A program made the position numbers and the translations under genes. The notes under the pieces are model-generated. The model searched no databases, was not told the origin of the DNA, and worked only from the letters and a program-made list of their open reading frames with translations. DNA of 39,173 nt from Thermoanaerobacterium butyriciformans (GTDB lineage: Bacteria; Bacillota; Thermoanaerobacteria; Thermoanaerobacterales; Thermoanaerobacteraceae). The number at the start of each line of letters is the position of its first letter. Positions within the stretch are counted from its first letter, which is position 1. The stretch spans positions 1 through 39,173 of the forward strand of contig NZ_JAGGLT010000034.1 of NCBI RefSeq assembly GCF_017874545.1. The letters run 5' to 3'. This document shows positions 1 to 7,825 of the stretch, piece after piece.

Positions 1-52
1 AAAATGATTTCAGAATGAAATTTTGGGGGATAAATTTAAAATATGTCTCCTG

Positions 53-84
53 AAATTCAGTTATATCAGGCAACAGAAGTTGCC
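53..84 (+). repeat. Nested inverted repeats upstream of the first gene
   Basis: GGCAAC at 69-74 pairs perfectly with GTTGCC at 79-84 across a four-base loop. CCTGA at 53-57 can pair instead with TCAGG at 66-70, so the two stems share bases 69-70 and exclude each other. No T-tract follows. This may be leader RNA of the gene starting at 117 or the end of an upstream unit cut by the window edge. Bases 1-52 hold no recognisable gene; the + strand frame starting at base 3 is open only to the stop at 51-53. Confidence 0.4.
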
Positions 85-116
85 GAGAATACTCAACAAT
101 GAAAGGGAGGACAAAA

Positions 117-767
117 TTGTATCGCATACCAAATCACATCGGAATTATTCCTGACGGAAATAGGCGTTGGGCACAAAATAGAAATATGCCTAAAGAAGCA
201 GGCTATTCATATGGATTGGAACCTGGAATTGTACTTTACAGGTTATGCCGTGAGCTTGGTGTTAAAGAATTAACATTTTATGGTTTTACACAAGATAACA
301 CAAAACGCCCTTCTGTTCAGACAGAGGCATTTAAAAAAGCCTGTATTGACGCTGTTAAAATGCTAGAAAAAGAAGATGCAGATCTTTTAGTCATAGGGAA
401 CTATAATTCTCCTATGTTTCCAAAAGAATTGCTGCCATATTTAAGCCGTAAGACAATCGGTGAGGGGAAAATGAAAGTCAATTTTCTTGTTAATTATGGA
501 TGGCAGTGGGATTTGAATAGTGCATTAAAAGCTTTAAGCAATGGAGAAAAAAGAGATATACTAGATTTAATTTCATCAAAAGATATTTCACGAATAGATT
601 TGATTATAAGATGGGGTGGGAGAAGAAGGCTAAGCGGTTTTTTGCCTGTCCAGTCGATATATTCCGATTTTTATGTTATTGATGATTACTGGCCGGATTT
701 TAAGCCTCAACATCTGTACGATGCCCTTGAATGGTATTCAAAACAAGATATTACACTTGGTGGATAA
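117..767 (+). CDS. Divergent cis-prenyltransferase (undecaprenyl diphosphate synthase family)
   Basis: A 216-residue protein of the UppS fold, which joins isopentenyl diphosphate units into long cis-prenyl chains, normally the cell-wall lipid carrier. The N-terminal signature HIGIIPDGNRRWA (7-19) keeps the catalytic Asp13 of the family DGN motif, and a WPDF motif lies near the C-terminus. Other parts have drifted: the usual FSxENWxRP is FTQDNTKRP, and the usual RTSGExRLSNFL is RWGGRRRLSGFL, so the Thr-Ser and the Glu used for substrate binding are lost. It is shorter than typical UppS (about 240-250). The TTG at 117 is chosen because AAAGGGAGG lies six bases before it; the ATG at 99 has no ribosome binding site. 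It is probably a paralogue, not the housekeeping enzyme, and its substrate is unknown. Confidence 0.75.
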   Translation: MYRIPNHIGIIPDGNRRWAQNRNMPKEAGYSYGLEPGIVLYRLCRELGVKELTFYGFTQDNTKRPSVQTEAFKKACIDAVKMLEKEDADLLVIGNYNSPMFPKELLPYLSRKTIGEGKMKVNFLVNYGWQWDLNSALKALSNGEKRDILDLISSKDISRIDLIIRWGGRRRLSGFLPVQSIYSDFYVIDDYWPDFKPQHLYDALEWYSKQDITLGG

Positions 768-796
768 ATGTCATCATTTTTGATGGCATTTTTTAT
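768..796 (+). terminator. Intrinsic terminator after the prenyltransferase gene
   Basis: TGTCATC and GATGGCA form a seven-pair stem with one wobble, followed directly by a run of six T. It starts right after the stop codon. Confidence 0.75.
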
Positions 797-816
797 TTGC
801 AATCGCTTTTATATAC

Positions 817-836
817 ATACATATGTATAGTATAAT
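817..836 (+). promoter_or_regulatory. Palindrome and -10 box before rarA
   Basis: ATACATATGTAT at 817-828 is a perfect 12-base palindrome, followed at 831-836 by TATAAT. No good -35 box is seen at the usual distance. The position fits a -10 element with an operator just upstream. Confidence 0.4.
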
Positions 837-876
837 AATGCTGATGTATGAATAAAGTTTGTAAAAGGTGAAAATC

Positions 877-2211
877 ATGGATATGTTTCAATTTGCACAA
901 AACAATTTTAGAAAAAACAATGCGCCGTTGGCAGATCGCATGAGGCCAACTACTCTTGATGAGTTTGTTGGTCAAAAGCATATATTAGGGCATGACAAGC
1001 TTCTATATAGAGCTATAAAAGCGGATAGAGTCAGATCGTTAATATTTTACGGACCTCCTGGTACAGGTAAGACAACGCTTGCAAATATAATAGCTAATAC
1101 GACGAAATCTAGTTTTGAAAAATTAAATGCTGTAACATCAGGAGTTACAGATATAAAGAAAATAGTAAATGAGTCAAAAGATAGATTATCTATGTATGGA
1201 AAAAGAACCATATTATTTGTTGATGAGATACACAGATTTAATAAATCGCAGCAGGATGCACTGCTTCCGTATGTTGAAGATGGAACAATAATTTTGATTG
1301 GTGCCACAACTGAAAATCCATATTTTGAGGTTATCCGTCCTTTAGTATCTAGATCAATGATATTTGAACTTTATCCACTTAGCAATGAGGATATAAAAGA
1401 AATAATTTTACGAGCTTTAAATGATGAAAAGCGTGGACTTGGAAATGAAAAGATTAAGATCACGGATGATGCGTTAAATCATATAATTACATATTCTGAT
1501 GGTGATGCAAGGGCTGCACTTAACGCAATAGAGCTAGCATTTTTAACTACAGAGAGAGATGAAAATGGAGTAATTAACATAGACATTGAAATTGCTCAGG
1601 AATGCATTCAAAAAAAGGCTTTAAAGTATGACAAAGATGGTGACAATCATTACGATTCTGTTTCCGCCTTTATCAAAAGTATGAGGGGGTCTGATCCTGA
1701 TGCTACATTGTACTGGCTTGCAAAGATGATATACGCCGGAGAAGATCCGCTGTTTATAGCAAGGAGAATAGTTATTTGTGCAGCAGAGGATGTTGGAAAT
1801 GCAGATCCCAATGCGCTTAATATAGCAGTATCTGCTATGCAAGCAGTAAATCAAATCGGGATGCCTGAGGGCAGAATAATACTTGCACAAGCTGCAATTT
1901 ATGTTGCCTGTGCACCTAAAAGCAACTCAACTATAATAGGTATAGATAGTGCGCTTGATGACATTAAAAATTTAAAAACTGGAGCTGTTCCAAAGCACCT
2001 TCAGGATGCCCATTATAAAGGTGCTGAAAATTTAAAACGTGGTGTTGGATATAAGTATGCACATGATTTTAAAAATCATTATGTAAAACAACAATACCTA
2101 CCGGATGAATTAATAGGAAAAAAATATTACAATCCATCTACAATGGGGTATGAAAAGAAAATATCTGAATGGCTTAGATTCCTAAGAGAGAGCAGTGATA
2201 CAGAAGGATAA
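877..2211 (+). CDS. rarA: Replication-associated recombination protein A (AAA+ ATPase)
   Basis: RarA (MgsA, Bacillus YrvN) is a clamp-loader-like AAA+ ATPase that acts at stalled replication forks. Walker A GPPGTGKT is at residues 59-66 and Walker B ILFVDEIH at 112-119; an ATTENP sensor region follows, and the C-terminal half carries the tetramerisation region with the AAEDVGNADP stretch. The 444-residue length is normal. The ATG at 877 has AAAAGGTG six bases upstream; an in-frame GTG at 868 lies inside that site and is not used. The gene stands just before an Rrf2 regulator and a cysteine desulfurase, the same order as yrvN-cymR-yrvO in Bacillus subtilis. Identification is secure. Confidence 0.95.
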   Translation: MDMFQFAQNNFRKNNAPLADRMRPTTLDEFVGQKHILGHDKLLYRAIKADRVRSLIFYGPPGTGKTTLANIIANTTKSSFEKLNAVTSGVTDIKKIVNESKDRLSMYGKRTILFVDEIHRFNKSQQDALLPYVEDGTIILIGATTENPYFEVIRPLVSRSMIFELYPLSNEDIKEIILRALNDEKRGLGNEKIKITDDALNHIITYSDGDARAALNAIELAFLTTERDENGVINIDIEIAQECIQKKALKYDKDGDNHYDSVSAFIKSMRGSDPDATLYWLAKMIYAGEDPLFIARRIVICAAEDVGNADPNALNIAVSAMQAVNQIGMPEGRIILAQAAIYVACAPKSNSTIIGIDSALDDIKNLKTGAVPKHLQDAHYKGAENLKRGVGYKYAHDFKNHYVKQQYLPDELIGKKYYNPSTMGYEKKISEWLRFLRESSDTEG

Positions 2212-2264
2212 TTATTATTTTTAGGGAGATAATAAAATTTGACTTTTATATGTTATATAAATTG

Positions 2265-2293
2265 TTGACAAAACTATATTATAATGGTATCTT
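2265..2293 (+). promoter_or_regulatory. SigA-type promoter of the Rrf2-desulfurase operon
   Basis: TTGACA at 2265-2270, a 17-base spacer and TATCTT at 2288-2293. A TATAAT at 2280-2285 is only nine bases from this -35 and lacks a better partner. Confidence 0.65.
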
Positions 2294-2306
2294 ATTTTAT
2301 AGAAAT

Positions 2307-2323
2307 CCGAGCAAAATAGTCGG
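2307..2323 (+). promoter_or_regulatory. Candidate IscR/Rrf2 operator
   Basis: CCGA at 2307-2310 and TCGG at 2320-2323 flank an A/T-rich centre, giving an imperfect 17-base palindrome. It lies just after the predicted transcription start and before the ribosome binding site of the Rrf2 gene, where a protein could block its own transcription. The spacing resembles IscR-type sites; the identification is inference. Confidence 0.5.
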
Positions 2324-2340
2324 CATTAAGGAGGGTCTAT

Positions 2341-2790
2341 ATGAAATTATCAACAAAAGGGAGATATGGAGTTCAAGCTATGTTTGAGCTCGCTTTGTAT
2401 TATGGTGAGGGACCTATATCATTAAAGGTTATAGCAGAAAATGAAGGCTTATCAGAACATTATCTAGAACAGCTTATTGCTGTTTTGAGAAAAGCTGATT
2501 TGGTAAAAAGTATACGTGGAGCACAAGGCGGGTATATGTTATCGGCTCCGCCTGATAAGATTACTGTAGGTGATGTTATTAGAACGTTGGAAGGATCACT
2601 TGCCCCTTCAGACTGTGTTGTAGAGGATATACCGTTTGAATGCAGTAGATCAGGTGGATGTCCAACAAAAGTTGTATTAGAAAAAATTAGAGATGCTATA
2701 AACAAAGTGATTGATTCGATCACGCTACAGGATATGGTTGATGATTATAAAAAAATGATTCAGAAAAATTCTTACATGTATTATATATAG
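2341..2790 (+). CDS. Rrf2 family regulator, IscR-like
   Basis: A 149-residue winged-helix regulator. The N-terminus MKLSTKGRYGVQAMFELA and the helix-turn-helix with SEHYLEQLIAVLRKADLV (38-55) are typical of the family. Three cysteines at 92, 101 and 107 match the iron-sulfur ligands of IscR, so it may sense Fe-S status; Bacillus CymR, its positional counterpart, senses cysteine supply through CysK instead. The strong site AAGGAGGG lies five bases before the ATG. The next gene, a cysteine desulfurase, starts nine bases after the stop, so the two are cotranscribed and probably controlled by this protein through the palindrome at 2307-2323. Confidence 0.88.
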   Translation: MKLSTKGRYGVQAMFELALYYGEGPISLKVIAENEGLSEHYLEQLIAVLRKADLVKSIRGAQGGYMLSAPPDKITVGDVIRTLEGSLAPSDCVVEDIPFECSRSGGCPTKVVLEKIRDAINKVIDSITLQDMVDDYKKMIQKNSYMYYI

Positions 2791-2799
2791 GAGGTTTTT

Positions 2800-3981
2800 A
2801 TGAATAGGATTTATCTCGACAATGCAGCTACTACTCCACTTAAAAAAGAAGTTTTAGATGCAATGATGCCTTATTTAAGCAATCGCTTTGGCAATCCGTC
2901 TTCGCTTTACTCTTATGGGCAAGAAGCCAAAAAGGCAATTGAAGAAGCCAGAGATAAAGTAGCCAATGCAATTTACGCTAATTCAGATGAGATTTTTTTT
3001 ACAAGCGGAGGTACAGAGTCAGATAATTGGGCTTTAAAAGGTGCTGCATATGCCTTAAAAGACAAAGGCAATCACATAATAACATCAAATATAGAACATC
3101 ATGCAATACTGCATACTTGCCAATACCTTGAAAATCAAGGATTTGAAATAACTTATTTGCCTGTAGATGAGTATGGATTAGTAGATCCAAATGAATTAAA
3201 AAGAGCAATAAAAGATAATACAATACTTGTATCGATAATGTATGCAAACAATGAAATAGGTACAATAGAACCAATAGAAGAACTTGTCAAAGTGGCACAT
3301 GATAAAGGCGTATTGTTTCATACAGATGCAGTACAAGCAATTGGAAATGTACCTATTGATGTAAAAAATTTGGATGTTGATATGTTGTCAATGTCAGCAC
3401 ATAAGATATACGGACCTAAAGGAGTTGGAGCACTTTACATTAGGAAAGGCTTAAGAATTGATACACTTTTACAAGGTGGAGCGCAGGAGAGAAATAGAAG
3501 GGCAGGGACAGAAAATGTGGCTGGAATTGTAGGATTTGGCACGGCGATAGAACTTATTACTAAAAACATCGATGAACACATAAAGAAGTTGACAAGACTT
3601 AGAGATAAACTTATAGATGGGATACTAAAAATACCGTATACTCGCTTAAATGGACATCCAATAAAGAGACTTCCTGGAAATGTCAATGTTTCTTTCGAAT
3701 TTGTTGATGGCGAATCGCTTATATTAAGTCTTGACATGGAAGGAATCTGCGTATCCAGCGGTTCTGCATGTACCGCAGGAAGCATTGATCCATCTCACGT
3801 ACTATTAGCGATTGGACTGCCAGAAGAAATAGCCCATGGTTCATTGAGACTTACCATAGGAGAAGAAAATACGGAAGAAGAAATCGACACAGTAATAAAC
3901 AAACTGCCTAAAATAGTAGATAGATTGAGGCAGATGTCGCCACTTTTTGAAAGGATTAAAGAGAAGAAAAAACTTGTATAA
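2800..3981 (+). CDS. Cysteine desulfurase (NifS/IscS type)
   Basis: A 393-residue PLP enzyme that takes sulfur from cysteine as a persulfide for Fe-S clusters or tRNA thiolation. The cofactor lysine is K202 in SAHKIYGPKGVGALY, the PLP-stacking histidine lies in NIEHHAI near residue 100, and the catalytic cysteine is C324 in SSGSACTAGS. Length and motifs fit the NifS/IscS class rather than SufS. Neither a scaffold gene (nifU/iscU) nor the tRNA thiolase gene mnmA/trmU follows, although these are common partners at this locus. The downstream neighbour is a convergent minus-strand regulator whose stop is 15 bases away. Confidence 0.93.
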   Translation: MNRIYLDNAATTPLKKEVLDAMMPYLSNRFGNPSSLYSYGQEAKKAIEEARDKVANAIYANSDEIFFTSGGTESDNWALKGAAYALKDKGNHIITSNIEHHAILHTCQYLENQGFEITYLPVDEYGLVDPNELKRAIKDNTILVSIMYANNEIGTIEPIEELVKVAHDKGVLFHTDAVQAIGNVPIDVKNLDVDMLSMSAHKIYGPKGVGALYIRKGLRIDTLLQGGAQERNRRAGTENVAGIVGFGTAIELITKNIDEHIKKLTRLRDKLIDGILKIPYTRLNGHPIKRLPGNVNVSFEFVDGESLILSLDMEGICVSSGSACTAGSIDPSHVLLAIGLPEEIAHGSLRLTIGEENTEEEIDTVINKLPKIVDRLRQMSPLFERIKEKKKLV

Positions 3982-3987
3982 TTACGT

Positions 3988-4026
3988 GTGATGGATTCAT
4001 TGCTGAACCATCACAATATTTTTTCT
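3988..4026 (+). terminator. Terminator between convergent genes
   Basis: GTGATGG at 3988-3994 pairs perfectly with CCATCAC at 4008-4014 and is followed by a T-rich run. It ends the desulfurase operon. The stop codon of the opposing gene lies inside its loop, so the last codons of that gene encode one arm. Confidence 0.75.
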
Positions 4027-5289
4027 CCCATTTTTATTCATGATTTCATTTTGCTTTGCTTTATAAGAAATGTCTTTTGTTATATTATATAAATCATCAT
4101 AAAGCAGCAATAAATCGCGATAATAGTATTGTGTTAAAAAATACTTCTCGCATTTTTTAAACAAATTATAGGCACTATTAAAGTCATTATGCAAATATTT
4201 TATATGGCCCATCATAAATTCATAATTGTGTTTACTCATTTCAGAGAGTTGGTGGACTTCTATATTACTTGAAATCTCCATTACTTTTTCGTAATTGCCT
4301 ATATTAAAAAATAATATCATTTCTTGAATAAAAAAGCTTAAGTATAGCTTATCATATTTTTTATATTCACCTTTGCATCTATTGACTACTTCAAAAGCCT
4401 TATCAAAATTACCGCTATATCGTAGAGAATTTATATAGTTTAGATGACATCTTCCAGCATCATATTCATCATCAAAAAACTTAAACAACAATATTGCCTT
4501 TTCGATGTATTTAATGGACTTATCATAATCACCTACATTATAGCAAGCTATGTTTAAAGACATATAAATATGGGGCATTGCTCTTACGTATATAAAATTG
4601 TCATGTGTATTAATAAAATTTTCCAGCAAATTTATAACCTTTTGAAATTGGTTAGTATTAAGATATAGATAAGCAAGATTATTATGTATAATAAAGCAGA
4701 TAGAATGGTTCAAAGAATCAAATTCGCATAAATATTTTTTAGCCAGTTCTAAATAGCATATTCCTTTTTCATAATCATGATTTTTAAGCATTATTTTAAA
4801 TAGTATATTTAAAGCCTGACAAAAATTGTCTATATTTAACTTTTGAATATCTTCCTTTGATTTAAGAAATAAATTAACATATCTTTTTAGATATTTCAAA
4901 GCATCATTATATAGTTTTATATTAAAAAAAGATGCGCCAGCATAATAATATTTGTTAAAATCTTGTATTTTTAAAAATTCATTATGATTGTACTCGATTA
5001 ATTTTACTATTTCATAATAATTCTGGTTATTAAATAAATCACCGATGATAGAAGATGAGTTATCAGCATATTCTATCAATTTATCGTATTTGACGTCGCT
5101 AATAAAATAACTTAAAGGTACTTCAAGCCTTTCAGATATGTGAATAAGTTGTTCTAAGGAAGGTAAAGCTTTATTATTCTCAATCCTGCTTAAAACAACT
5201 CTATTCATAAAATTATCGCACAATACGCTTTGAGAAATTTTCTTTTGGAGCCTCAAAGACTTTATTTTAGAGCCTATATAAAGATCCAA
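3997..5289 (-). CDS. HTH-TPR transcriptional regulator, peptide-receptor (RRNPP-like) architecture
   Basis: A 430-residue protein. Residues about 6-62 are an XRE-type helix-turn-helix (GSKIKSLRLQKKISQ, then LSRIENNKALPSLEQL). The rest is helical with repeated TPR-like units such as YNDALKYLKRYV, CYNVGDYDKSIKYIEKAI and FNSAYNLFKKC. This layout is that of PlcR/Rgg-like cytoplasmic receptors, where TPRs bind a small signalling peptide. AAGGTGG at 5298-5304 precedes two tandem TTG codons at 5292 and 5289; either may be the start, and the longer open frame to 5370 has no ribosome binding site. An inverted repeat covers this site. It is divergent from a CPBP protease and MFS exporter, its likely targets. 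The ligand is unknown. Confidence 0.75.
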   Translation of the reverse strand: MDLYIGSKIKSLRLQKKISQSVLCDNFMNRVVLSRIENNKALPSLEQLIHISERLEVPLSYFISDVKYDKLIEYADNSSSIIGDLFNNQNYYEIVKLIEYNHNEFLKIQDFNKYYYAGASFFNIKLYNDALKYLKRYVNLFLKSKEDIQKLNIDNFCQALNILFKIMLKNHDYEKGICYLELAKKYLCEFDSLNHSICFIIHNNLAYLYLNTNQFQKVINLLENFINTHDNFIYVRAMPHIYMSLNIACYNVGDYDKSIKYIEKAILLFKFFDDEYDAGRCHLNYINSLRYSGNFDKAFEVVNRCKGEYKKYDKLYLSFFIQEMILFFNIGNYEKVMEISSNIEVHQLSEMSKHNYEFMMGHIKYLHNDFNSAYNLFKKCEKYFLTQYYYRDLLLLYDDLYNITKDISYKAKQNEIMNKNGRKNIVMVQQ

Positions 5290-5302
5290 CAATAACACCA
5301 CC

Positions 5303-5321
5303 TTGTAACTATCAGTTACAA
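5303..5321. promoter_or_regulatory. Perfect inverted repeat over the regulator's ribosome binding site
   Basis: TTGTAACT and AGTTACAA, on either strand, are separated by three bases, and the arm nearest the minus-strand gene overlaps its AAGGTGG site by two bases. It could be an operator for the encoded regulator or an RNA hairpin that limits translation. No second copy was noticed in the window. Confidence 0.55.
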
Positions 5322-5429
5322 TTTTGTATTTTTTAATTGATGACATATAAAAGTATAAGGAAAAACGCAAATTAGAGAAGTATATTACATTGGTGAAATA
5401 TTACAATTATTTTTAAATATTATACTACT

Positions 5430-5458
5430 TTTACAAAAAAAGATAAAGATACTATAAT
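5430..5458 (+). promoter_or_regulatory. Promoter of the CPBP protease gene
   Basis: TTTACA at 5430-5435, a 17-base spacer and TATAAT at 5453-5458, about 70 bases before the start codon. Confidence 0.65.
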
Positions 5459-5526
5459 AAAATCCAGGAATTTGTTATATTGAATAATAGTTTTTGAAAA
5501 TAAAATTGAACAATAAGGTGAGATAT

Positions 5527-6345
5527 ATGATAAAAAAATTAAGTGTTTTAATTTTAATATTCTGTATTTTTGAAATGGCTTTATATTTTTCTAAATTTAT
5601 AATGACATATTTGTTTGAAGGTATATACTATTTTTTTAATTTAAAAGATAATGATCCATTTCTTAGAATAAGTAGTAATTTAATTTATAATTATACTATA
5701 CAAATTCTGATGTTGTTTTTGACGTTATATTTGCTAAAAAGGTTTAAATATACGAAATATATAAAGATATCTATAAAGGCAATTATAAAACTAATTGCCT
5801 TTACAATATTACTATTTATATGTACTAAGTATGCACTAAGTATATTCAGCAATAATTTTTTATGGACTGAGCTTAAATATGCTATTAAAGAATGGAGTAA
5901 ATTAGATTATATTGTCGCAATATTACAAGTAGCTTTATTTATGTTGGTTGCTTTAGCAGAAGAGTATTTATTTAGAATAATACTTTATTTAAAAATTCTT
6001 GAAATATCTAATTTTAAAAATAATACTCTGAAAACAATATTTAGTATAATATTAACAAATATATTATTTTCAATTGGACATCTTTCAATGCAAAATTATG
6101 ATATTTATATGCTTTTACAAGTATTTATATCTGGTATTTACTTTAGTTATTTATTTTTAAGAACTAACAATATTTACTTAGCTTGCATAATGCATTTTAA
6201 TTACGATTTTCCGATTATGGCAATAGTCGATAAAAAATATTATTTCCAAATAGCTTCTTTAATAATTTCAGTTGTTTTAATAGAAGGATATTTTATCATT
6301 AACTATTATTATTTAAAATTGTTTAGTAAATGCGAACAGAGTTAA
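5527..6345 (+). CDS. CPBP family intramembrane glutamic/metallo-protease
   Basis: A 272-residue, strongly hydrophobic protein with about seven membrane segments. The three CPBP (Abi) motifs are in order: EEYLFR at 145-150, FSIGH at 181-185 and HFNYD at 223-227, which supply the catalytic glutamates and histidines of the Rce1-like fold. Bacterial members process CAAX-like or peptide substrates, and several lie in bacteriocin loci where they give self-immunity or mature the peptide. The ATG at 5527 has AAGGTG six bases upstream; a TTG at 5494 lacks a site. It has its own promoter, is divergent from the HTH-TPR regulator and precedes an MFS exporter. Composition looks more A/T-rich than the core genes by eye. 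Confidence 0.85.
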   Translation: MIKKLSVLILIFCIFEMALYFSKFIMTYLFEGIYYFFNLKDNDPFLRISSNLIYNYTIQILMLFLTLYLLKRFKYTKYIKISIKAIIKLIAFTILLFICTKYALSIFSNNFLWTELKYAIKEWSKLDYIVAILQVALFMLVALAEEYLFRIILYLKILEISNFKNNTLKTIFSIILTNILFSIGHLSMQNYDIYMLLQVFISGIYFSYLFLRTNNIYLACIMHFNYDFPIMAIVDKKYYFQIASLIISVVLIEGYFIINYYYLKLFSKCEQS

Positions 6346-6384
6346 ATTATTTTATGAACGGAGGATTTGATAGGTAATGAATTA

Positions 6385-6474
6385 TTAACCAGTTTGGCAA
6401 TTGATACTTAATCTCCACAAAAACCAGGAACAATAAATTACAGCCAATAAGAAAAAGACAGGCTTTAAAGGCAT
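6385..6474 (-). CDS. Possible 29-residue hydrophobic peptide
   Basis: On the minus strand an ATG opens 29 codons with a basic N-terminus (MPLKP), a hydrophobic core (VFFLLAVIYCSWFLW) and a polar tail ending CQTG. The shape resembles a short exported or membrane peptide, and it lies in the gap between the protease and exporter genes near a peptide-receptor-type regulator. Against it: no ribosome binding site is seen before the ATG, and a 29-codon frame can occur by chance. The rest of the gap 6346-6527 holds only a possible promoter for the exporter. Confidence 0.2.
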   Translation of the reverse strand: MPLKPVFFLLAVIYCSWFLWRLSINCQTG

Positions 6475-6476
6475 GT

Positions 6477-6507
6477 TTGACTTTTAAGATGTATTAATTG
6501 ATATAAA
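6477..6507 (+). promoter_or_regulatory. Possible promoter of the MFS gene
   Basis: TTGACT at 6477-6482 and TATAAA at 6502-6507. The 19-base spacer is longer than optimal. Confidence 0.4.
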
Positions 6508-6527
6508 TACTTACTGGAGGTAAATAG

Positions 6528-7811
6528 ATGAATCTCTCTACCTTTAGAAAAAAGAATTTTTTATTTCTTATTACCGGGAAATTTGTATCTCTCATTGGAA
6601 GTGAAATGCAAAATTTTGCATTGTCGTTGTACGTTTTAAAAATTACGGGATCTGCAACAAAATTTGCATCAGTATTGGCTATTACTTTAGTACCTCAAAT
6701 AATATTTGGCAATATTGCAGGTGTCATTGCCGACTGGTTTGATAGAAAGAAATTACTTATGATGTTAGATTTACTAAGCGCAGCAATTGTTGCAATTTAT
6801 GCTGTCATTTATAAAATAAATGGTGTTTTAACATTAACTCAAATTTATATTTTATCAGTTTTACTTTCTACTATTTCCTCAATGTTTAATCCTGCAATAG
6901 CAGCAGTTATACCTTCCATTGCAGAAGATTATGAATTAGCGGATGCTAATGGTGCTAATACGATGTTTATGAATATAGCAAATTTGATTTCACCTGTTAT
7001 AGCTGGTATTTTATTAGAAGTTTTTAATATATTCATAATATTGACAATTAATGCTATAAGTTTTCTTCTTTCATTTATGTGTGAGTCTAAGTTAGAAATA
7101 CAGAAAACAAATGATAAACCAGAAAAAATAAACCTAAATTCGTTTTTAAATGACTTCTTAACGGGTATTGATTTTATTAAAAGTAAAAGGCTAATTTTGA
7201 ATATATTAATTATAGGTATAATTATTAACTTCACATCAAATCCTATATTATCTGTGGGGTTGACATATATATCGAAACAGATATTAAAAATTACAGATTA
7301 TCAATATGGGATTTTGCAATCTACATTTGCAATTTCTATGATTGTATCACCATTCATATCTAGTATAATTACAAAAAAATATAAATTAGGTAAAATATTA
7401 TTTTTAGATATATTTTCGGTTTCCATATTATATTTTTTATTGTCATTTATAATTTCTCCTATCTATTTGCAGGGATTTTCTTACATTCTTAAACCATACA
7501 TAAGTTTAATGATAATAATATTTTTTGTCGGATTAATTACATCCATTGGGAATATAGCTTTGACTACTATGTTGCAAATAGAAATACCTTTAAAATTGAT
7601 GGGGAGAGTAATAGCGACGATAAGTACTTGTTTAATGATAGTGACCCCATTAGGACAAATGATATTTGGAATTTTATTTGACAAAATTCCCAGTTGGATA
7701 AATATCATTATATGTGCTTCTGTAAACTTTGTTGTAATATTGTTTTTTAAAAATTATTTATTATATGGTGAGCAGAAATACTTTGTAACTACAAAGGATG
7801 GAATAGAGTAA
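6528..7811 (+). CDS. MFS transporter, macrolide-efflux/exporter type
   Basis: A 427-residue major facilitator protein with about 12 membrane helices. The N-terminus FLFLITGKFVSLIGSEMQNFALSLY region and the loop DWFDRKKLLMMLDL (about 72-85; GxxxDRxxRR-like between helices 2 and 3) match the MefA/EntS-like drug and siderophore exporters. GGAGG lies seven to eight bases before the ATG. The substrate cannot be told from sequence; with a CPBP protease and peptide-receptor-like regulator next door, export of a small peptide or drug resistance is possible. A fragment of a second MFS gene follows at once, pointing to a former duplication or deletion. Confidence 0.85.
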   Translation: MNLSTFRKKNFLFLITGKFVSLIGSEMQNFALSLYVLKITGSATKFASVLAITLVPQIIFGNIAGVIADWFDRKKLLMMLDLLSAAIVAIYAVIYKINGVLTLTQIYILSVLLSTISSMFNPAIAAVIPSIAEDYELADANGANTMFMNIANLISPVIAGILLEVFNIFIILTINAISFLLSFMCESKLEIQKTNDKPEKINLNSFLNDFLTGIDFIKSKRLILNILIIGIIINFTSNPILSVGLTYISKQILKITDYQYGILQSTFAISMIVSPFISSIITKKYKLGKILFLDIFSVSILYFLLSFIISPIYLQGFSYILKPYISLMIIIFFVGLITSIGNIALTTMLQIEIPLKLMGRVIATISTCLMIVTPLGQMIFGILFDKIPSWINIIICASVNFVVILFFKNYLLYGEQKYFVTTKDGIE

Positions 7812-7825
7812 TAAATTTTGTTTTT

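Noticed and set aside
6367-6411. 14-codon frame from TTG after GGAGG
   Set aside because: The binding site is just two bases before the TTG, too close to work, and the nearby ATG gives only three codons.
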